Source: Niebla homalea (Eukaryota > Ascomycota > Lecanoromycetes > Lecanorales > Ramalinaceae). Taken from it: 64,000 nucleotides of DNA. Position 1 is the first letter of the stretch. Every line of letters begins with the position of its first letter. Where the stretch lies: positions 620,001 to 684,000 of the forward strand of contig JAHGAU010000013.1 in the NCBI GenBank assembly GCA_019925105.1. The letters are read 5' to 3'. The notes under the pieces are model-generated. The model was given only the letters and a program-made list of their open reading frames with translations. It had not been told where the DNA came from and ran no database searches. Position numbers and translations under genes: made by a program. Shown in pieces: positions 58,621-64,000 of this stretch.

Positions 58621-61600
58621 CTACCACCCATGCTTTTTGGCCTCCTCCTGCCTTGCCTCGTCCTCCTTCCTGAACCTCTCCAAGGCCAGGTGCCTCTTGA
58701 TGTTGATCTCGTCCGTGACCTGACGAGACACCTCCTTGATCTTCTCCTCGGCCTCCCTCTTCACCTCTTTGACCTTCTCCTCCGCCTCCCTCTTCACCTC
58801 TTCCACCCTCCGCTCCAGCTCCGCCTTCCTCTCAGCCTCCAGATCGTTCAAGAGCGTCTCCCTGGAGCCCTCTAGATCTTGTCCCGACTGCACAAACGCT
58901 TCCCGATCGGCAACTTCCTCCGCCCAATCTCCCTTCTCCGCGGCTTCCTTGTCCTTGCCCTTGCCCTCGGTCTCCGTCTCTTGTTGCCTTGGCTCCTGAG
59001 CCCACCTTGCTTCCGCAGCACGACTTTCCTGAACCAAGAGATCATGCGCAAACTTTTCATCACGCGCAATCTGCGCCAACCTGCCTGCCTCAGCCTATGA
59101 AAAGAAGATGAGTCAGCATTATCATCATCAATAGGTTCAGTCATGTGATGAGGATTGGATCTGATGCAGAGTATGGGGAACATCGTGTGGGATGAACCTA
59201 CCGCAGTCACTGGAGCTGCGGGAGCCCGGGCGGGGGGCCGGGCAGGCGCCTGGGTTGGAGGCTTGGGAGATGCCTTGGCCGGCCCAGCCCCCTCCCCCCT
59301 TCTCATGTGAGAAGGGAGGTTCGTCTTGCCCTGGGTGGCCAGGTGAGGAGGGAGACCCTTGTTGTCCTTGGCTGCTGGAGGAGGAGGGCGGGGAGTGTTA
59401 CCCTTGGCGGCTGGAGGCGCAGAGCCGCCCTTGCCCCCCCCTTGATGAGGAGTAGGAGGAGGAGGAGGAGGACCGGGCGGCTTGCCCTTTGGTGCAGGAG
59501 GAGGGGGAGGGGGCCCGCTTTGATCCGTGGGAAGGCCAGCCCTAGCCACAAGAATCAATTGCTGTCATCTAAACATGGAGGGATAGGAAAGCATAGGCAC
59601 GATACTCACATGAAATCGGCTCCGGGATTCACCACGAACGGGTGCTCGCTGATCTCGGCGGCGTTCTTGTCGCAGTCCTTCAGGATTGCGCCCATGAACC
59701 CGGACTGACCAATGGTCATGTTCTTCCAGAACATGTGCTTACCCACGAAGAACATTGCCTCTTCGGCGCGGGAGGTGGCGACGTTGGCCCGAGACTTATC
59801 TCCCATAAACGAAGGCTCGCCTTGAGTGCTGACCAGACTGATGATGAGGATTTTCGCCTCACCTCCTTGCGAAGAGTCAATGGTCAGCTTGCGCACACTT
59901 GACCAGCCGTTCTCACGCGCGAGTCTGGTGAGCAATTTCCTCTGGGCAGCGTAGCCCGTGAGGACGGCAATGTCCTCGGGGCGGAAATTGGCACGCTTGA
60001 GTGCCATGATCAGGCTATTGACGACGAGGGCTTCCGCATGATTGCAGCTAGAATGGCCGTCCGGCACCTGCTCACCCTGCACATTGATCAGATGCTTCAC
60101 CGAAGGCACACGGTAGTGCTGGTTGGCGTGCTGGAAGACGAGGGGCAAAGCAGCTACCAGCCTGTTGCCGAAGGTGGTTTTGTCCGTCCGCCAAGACCTG
60201 GTGGAGTCGATCGTGCAGTCCGAGTAGATTACCCGCGCGGTATGCCCGAAGTGTTCTCTGTACGTGCGGTACTGCACGTCGAGTTGGGTGACGGGCCAGC
60301 CTTGCCTCATGAGGGCGTTGAAGTTCGACTCATGGAAGTGCTTCTTGGAGTCGGGGAGCAGGAGGAACGGCCCAAGCTGACGGTCGTCCCCAGCCTGGAC
60401 GAGCCGGCTGTGGTGATCTGTTAGCTTGATGAAAGCAGGGTATGGTGCAAAAACTTACCGGACATTGAAGCATGTCATCATCGGGATCATGACATATGGC
60501 CGGATGGCCGTGCTTCGTTCGTCCACAATGACCGTCGTGGCATCGAAGCGCCACTTGCAGATCAGGCGATTGGCAGCTTTTGGCTCGGGCTCGTACAGGA
60601 GTGGGCTGCGGCAGGCGGTCACCGTGCAGAAGACAACGTGTACGTGGCTGTCCATTGCGGCTCGAGCCAGCTCTTGGCGCATCTCGAGGTAGTGCTGGTA
60701 CTGCGACTTGGAGTTCAAGATGCCATGCTGCCTGAGCAGAGCGACCGCCTCGAGGAATGAACTGTACCTGGCTGGCTGCTGCCGCGCGAGCCGGATGCAG
60801 TGGTTCTCGATGTGGCACGGATGCTGCAGCAACACATCCTGGTTTGTGTACTGCGCTTCCACCTGCCCGTTGGAGTACACCCGCATGAACGGCGATGGGT
60901 CATCCTTCTCCGCGGGCCTGTAGGTTCGGTGGGCTTTGGCGAGCGCCTCATCGACGGCGACATTCGCCGTAGCGCAGACGATGGTCTTCTCGGGCTCGGG
61001 TTGGTGCTTGATCAGCCACATTACCTGGGAGAGAGACACACACACCAGCGTCAGCATGGACCCATCTTCAAATGCATTGGTCTGAGGCAATGGGAAGGAA
61101 CGGCACAACGCACCAGTGCTGCCAGCGTCTGGCTCTTGCCAGTACCAGGAGGCCCCCAGATCAGCGTTATCTTCTGCTTGATGGCGCGGAGGACTGCGTT
61201 TTGCTGAGCGGGGTTCAGCTCTTGTTGCATTGCGGCAGGGAGGGTGATGTTGCTGGCGCCTTCGATCAGATTCTCGGCGTCTTGGCAGCGCTCCATCAGG
61301 TAGAACCGGCTGAGGGGGACGTTGGGACGGAAGGGCTGGGCCAAGAATCCTTTGGCCAACTTCTCGTCTTCGGTTAGCTGCTCCTTAACATCGTCCGTCG
61401 TTTTCCTGGCACGAGCTCGGAGGATGTCTTGGAACTCAGGCTCGAATCGGACGTTTTCCTCCGTCCTGCTGAGGAAGTCCTTGGTCCCGCCAAGATTCTC
61501 AAAGGCGTTCGCAACGCGGGCAACCTATCTTGATCAGCATTGTAAAGCTTTAAGACATAGGTAAAGAATAAGAGAACGTGTGTAATAACAATTCGATAGA

Positions 61601-63122
61601 GGGAGAAAGCGATAGGAAATGTTTGTCAGGCTTACGAGAGGTGCGTCGAGACCCATCTTCTCCTTGACAATTGTGACCCTCCAATCCCAGGTGGTGGCAC
61701 CCGACAAATAGATCTGATGAGGCCTCATTACAGAGTCCTCGGGGTCGATCTTCTGCCCATTCTCTGGCACAGGGTCGACCTTGAAGATCTCGGGTGCCTG
61801 CATCACATAGGTCTCGCCGATCTTCTTGTCGAAATCGTATTCGGCGGCGTGGGCCTGGTCTTCCTTGGGCGGTTTGGTCGGGAAGATCTTGACCATGAGT
61901 TGACGCATATCTTCTCTGCCTGGTACCTGGCAGGTCACGATCTTGCAGCCTTTGAGGCCGCCCAGCTGCTTTTCCTCCGCGTTACTCTCCAGATTGAGAA
62001 GTTTAAAGTCGCCAGTGAGGGCTTTGGCCACTCTAGTGGTGGGATCTGCGGACGATCTGCCGGTCAAGATAGCCTCTATCTGCTTGGAGCGAATACCCAA
62101 CGATGGATTCACCGTGGCGCCAGTGTTGACAGACCAGTAGTACACTGGCTTGCAGAGCAGCAGCCGTATTTGCTCGACGTTCGCAGGGAGCTTGGCCAGA
62201 GGGTACTGTTTGGCCATCTCCACGCCGCGAGCCTTGTCCTCCTCGCTCCCGGTGTGGCTTCTGAAGGTCATCGTTGGAGCAGGATGGTATTCCTTGAATT
62301 GGATGATGACCTAGGAAAATCATATTAGTATTGTACGTCAAACTGTTAATTAAAGTAGGTATTGCACGTCGAGCTGCTGATCAAAGTAGGTATTGCACGT
62401 CGAACTGTTAATCAAAGTGCGTATCATACGTTGAACTGCTGATCAAAGTACGTATTGTACGTGAAATTGCTGATCACATTACATATTGTACGTTGAGCTG
62501 TTGATCATGGTACGTATTGCACGTCGAGCTGCTGATCACGGTGCATATTGTACGTCAAGTTGTTAATCACGGTGCGTATTGCACGTCGAACTACTGATCA
62601 CAGTGCGTATTGTTGCTGATAAAAAAAACCTAAATAGATTCACTTACTTTCATGAATTGCTCCTCTGCGGTCGGAGCTTGATCTGGTGGCTCATTGCATA
62701 CCCAGTTGAACTGCTCTTTGGCAATGGTCATGGTACACCAATGACCTGCTTGCTTCTGCGTCACAACGATGACGCCTGGGTAAGTAAATACGGTAGTTAG
62801 TTTTTTATGGAGTCTAAAGATGAAGTTTTATAATGATAGAAAGTCACTTACCATTGTCGAACTCGACCGGGAGACTCTTCAGCGTGTAACGGTCTTGTAT
62901 TGGCTGCCAGGATACATTGTCTGCTGCATTTCGAACTTTATATTCAAAACGAGCATGATCACATTTAATCCTGGTGACGGGGACTGCGGGCCTATGTAAA
63001 GCTCAGACGCATTTCATCCACATGAAAGATTAGGAGTCATGCTATATTACTTACTGGGTTTGCTTGGCTGCCGGTGCCTTGGAGGAGCTTGGAGTGGGAG
63101 TTTTGCTGGTGTTTGACGCCAT
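58621..63122 (-). CDS. Superfamily-1 helicase (UPF1/Dna2-like core) with proline-rich and coiled-coil tail
   Basis: Nine exons on the minus strand (63122-63055, 62991-62852, 62775-62648, 62310-61636, 61524-61114, 61024-60459, 60407-59610, 59541-59202, 59094-58621) encode 1199 aa with continuous frame. About 450 residues without recognised domain come first. Walker A is GPPGTGKS (about 461-468); motif II reads VIVDERS (about 642-645) instead of the usual DEAS/DEAQ; motif III is AGDDRQLGP (about 668-676); motif V SSQGGEA (about 841); motif VI NVATSRA (about 871). A Pro/Gly-rich segment (about 930-1040) and a Glu/Arg/Lys coiled coil (about 1042-1199) end the protein. Such enzymes unwind RNA or DNA with ATP. 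The family and target are unknown. Confidence 0.85.
62328..62606 (+). repeat. Nine 31-base tandem repeats inside intron 3 of the helicase gene
   Basis: Units of exactly 31 bases, consensus GTATTGCACGTCGAACTGCT plus GATCAAAGTGC, run from 62328 to 62606 without a length change. They fill most of the 337-base intron 62311-62647, which is far longer than its neighbours (51-111 bases). Copies differ by substitutions only. Confidence 0.92.
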
Positions 63123-63171
63123 CACCGCGACTGAGAGGGATGAGAGAAGCGAGACTTAGGGAGGAGAAGGA

Positions 63172-63790
63172 GGGGATGATTGAGTGAGAGAGCCTTGCAA
63201 TACACTTGACTCGGTGGGAAGATGGAAAGATGGAAAGAGCCTTGCAATACACTTGACTCGGTGGGAAGAGGGGAAGAGCCTTGCAATACACTTGACTCGA
63301 GGGGAAGAGCCTTGCAATACACTTGACTCGGTGGGCAATGTGGAGAATGTGGATGTTTGCTTGAATCTCTCATTCGTCAATCTTGGTGATGGTGGAGAGA
63401 TCAAAACACGGTGGGTCACGAGAGGTACACCTATGTGGGTGGTTGTGGTGAATGAAGGCTTGGCACACTAGCGTGGTAATGTGACCCTCTAGCGTGGCAA
63501 TACACAACCCACAAATCCGCTTCCAGTCTCTTTATACAAGATCAACATATCCAGGTTTTCTACCTCTGCCCTTTACAAGTCTGCCAAGACGGCGTGCTGC
63601 AAGCCCCTACCATTTCACTGCCCACCGAGTCAAGTGTATTGCAAGGCTCTTCCCCTCGAGTCAAGTGTATTGCAAGGCTCTTCTCCTCTTCCCCTCTTCC
63701 CCCCGAGTCAAGTGTATTGCAAGGCTCTCTCACTCAATCATCCCCTCGAGTCAAGTGTATTGCAAGGCTCTTTCCATCTTTCCATATTTC
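63172..63790. repeat. Mirror-image leaders: 4 + 4 copies of one ~21-base element
   Basis: The element CTTGCAATACACTTGACTCG (usually preceded by C) occurs at 63193-63213, 63240-63260, 63279-63299 and 63310-63330. Its reverse complement occurs at 63626-63646, 63657-63677, 63704-63724 and 63747-63767. Flanks are shared too: 63173-63213 is the exact reverse complement of 63704-63744 or so (41 bases). Each array lies 60-70 bases before the ATG of the gene on its side, oriented the same way relative to that gene. A ~295-base spacer separates the arrays and contains the fragment matching 56.65 kb. Confidence 0.93.
63398..63476 (-). repeat. Dispersed coding-like fragment, second copy
   Basis: Resembles 56646-56720 (AGATCAAAACA, GGGTCAC, ACCTAT, GAAGGCTTG and AGCGTG in order). 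Read on the minus strand both give a (R)xTxxDPxCFDLST-type peptide, but here the frame is soon stopped. Confidence 0.5.
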
Positions 63791-63829
63791 CATCTTCCCC
63801 TACTTGCAGCACGCTTGTCGCTTTCCACA

Positions 63830-64000
63830 ATGGCAGCCCAAGCACCACCCCAGCGCTCCATTCCAGCCAAGAGAGTGCCACCAAAAAAGGCAGACAATAA
63901 GGAACGCCTCATCTACCACCAACGACAAGACGATGCCCACCTAGCGATTTCCCGAGATGGATCCTACTTGGCGATTGCAGACTCGTGGATGGACGACGAC
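63830..64000 (+). CDS. Partial gene leaving the window, unknown product
   Basis: From ATG 63830 the frame is open to the window end (57 codons). It begins MAAQAPPQRSIPAKRVPPKK, a basic proline-rich start, then LIYHQRQDDAHLAISRDGSY and ADSWMDDD. No domain is visible yet. It is divergent from the helicase gene and shares its repeated leader element, so a functional or evolutionary link is likely. Confidence 0.6.
   Translation, partial: MAAQAPPQRSIPAKRVPPKKADNKERLIYHQRQDDAHLAISRDGSYLAIADSWMDDD

Noticed and set aside
63156..63419. Minus-strand frames with repeated VKCIARLF/SSVLQGS peptides
   Set aside because: They are chance translations of the four-fold leader element; the reading frame shifts between copies because the spacing is irregular.

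Overview
The window is nuclear DNA of a filamentous ascomycete fungus (Pezizomycotina). The evidence is short GT-AG introns (mostly 44 to 132 bases) in most genes, a Zn2Cys6 regulator with a fungal transcription-factor domain, a CrnA/NrtA-type nitrate transporter, and fungal-style orthologues of APC2, REI1, GUP1, ARP4, PUP1 and NUP159. I cannot place it below subphylum by reading alone. Intron borders were read by eye from splice signals and reading-frame continuity. No tRNA, rRNA, CRISPR array or intact transposon was seen.

Bases 1-49,000 look like core chromosome: closely packed, alternating-strand, intron-containing housekeeping genes. In order: a triple-KH RNA-binding protein, a BTB/POZ protein, a two-module dimeric alpha/beta-barrel protein (-), a Zn2Cys6 regulator, an F-box-like protein, a conserved fungal coiled-coil protein, a 2.7 kb gap ending in a nitrate-type promoter, the nitrate transporter, APC2, a HUL4-like AZUL/HECT E3 ligase (-), REI1, D-serine dehydratase (-), a large disordered conserved protein, ARP4 (-), GUP1, a probable mitochondrial protein, proteasome beta2 PUP1 (-), nucleoporin NUP159, and an NAD-dependent epimerase. 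Several genes concern ubiquitin and proteolysis (APC2, HECT E3, F-box, PUP1). They probably sit together by chance, although APC2 and the HECT gene are convergent neighbours.

From about 49 kb the character changes. Genes become lineage-specific (a DUF6590-like protein, coiled-coil and small hypothetical proteins), broken gene pieces appear (a truncated FCP1/NIF-type HAD domain, an exon-like orphan frame), and tandem repeats become dense: a 31-33 bp minisatellite at 52.4 kb, a ~37 bp array of about 20 copies at 54.0-54.7 kb, a 140 bp duplication at 55.5 kb, a 29 bp array at 56.0 kb and a 14 bp triplet at 58.3 kb. Two short fragments also recur in dispersed copies. This resembles accessory or subtelomere-like sequence.

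The last 5.4 kb holds the most unusual locus. A nine-exon superfamily-1 helicase gene (1199 aa, with proline-rich and coiled-coil tail) reads left, and one of its introns carries nine 31 bp tandem repeats. A second gene reads right and leaves the window. Both genes carry, 60-70 bases ahead of their ATG, four copies of the same ~21 bp element in the same orientation relative to the gene, so the intergenic region is a mirror-image pair of repeated leaders. I infer shared control or a duplicated promoter; the function of the pair is unknown.
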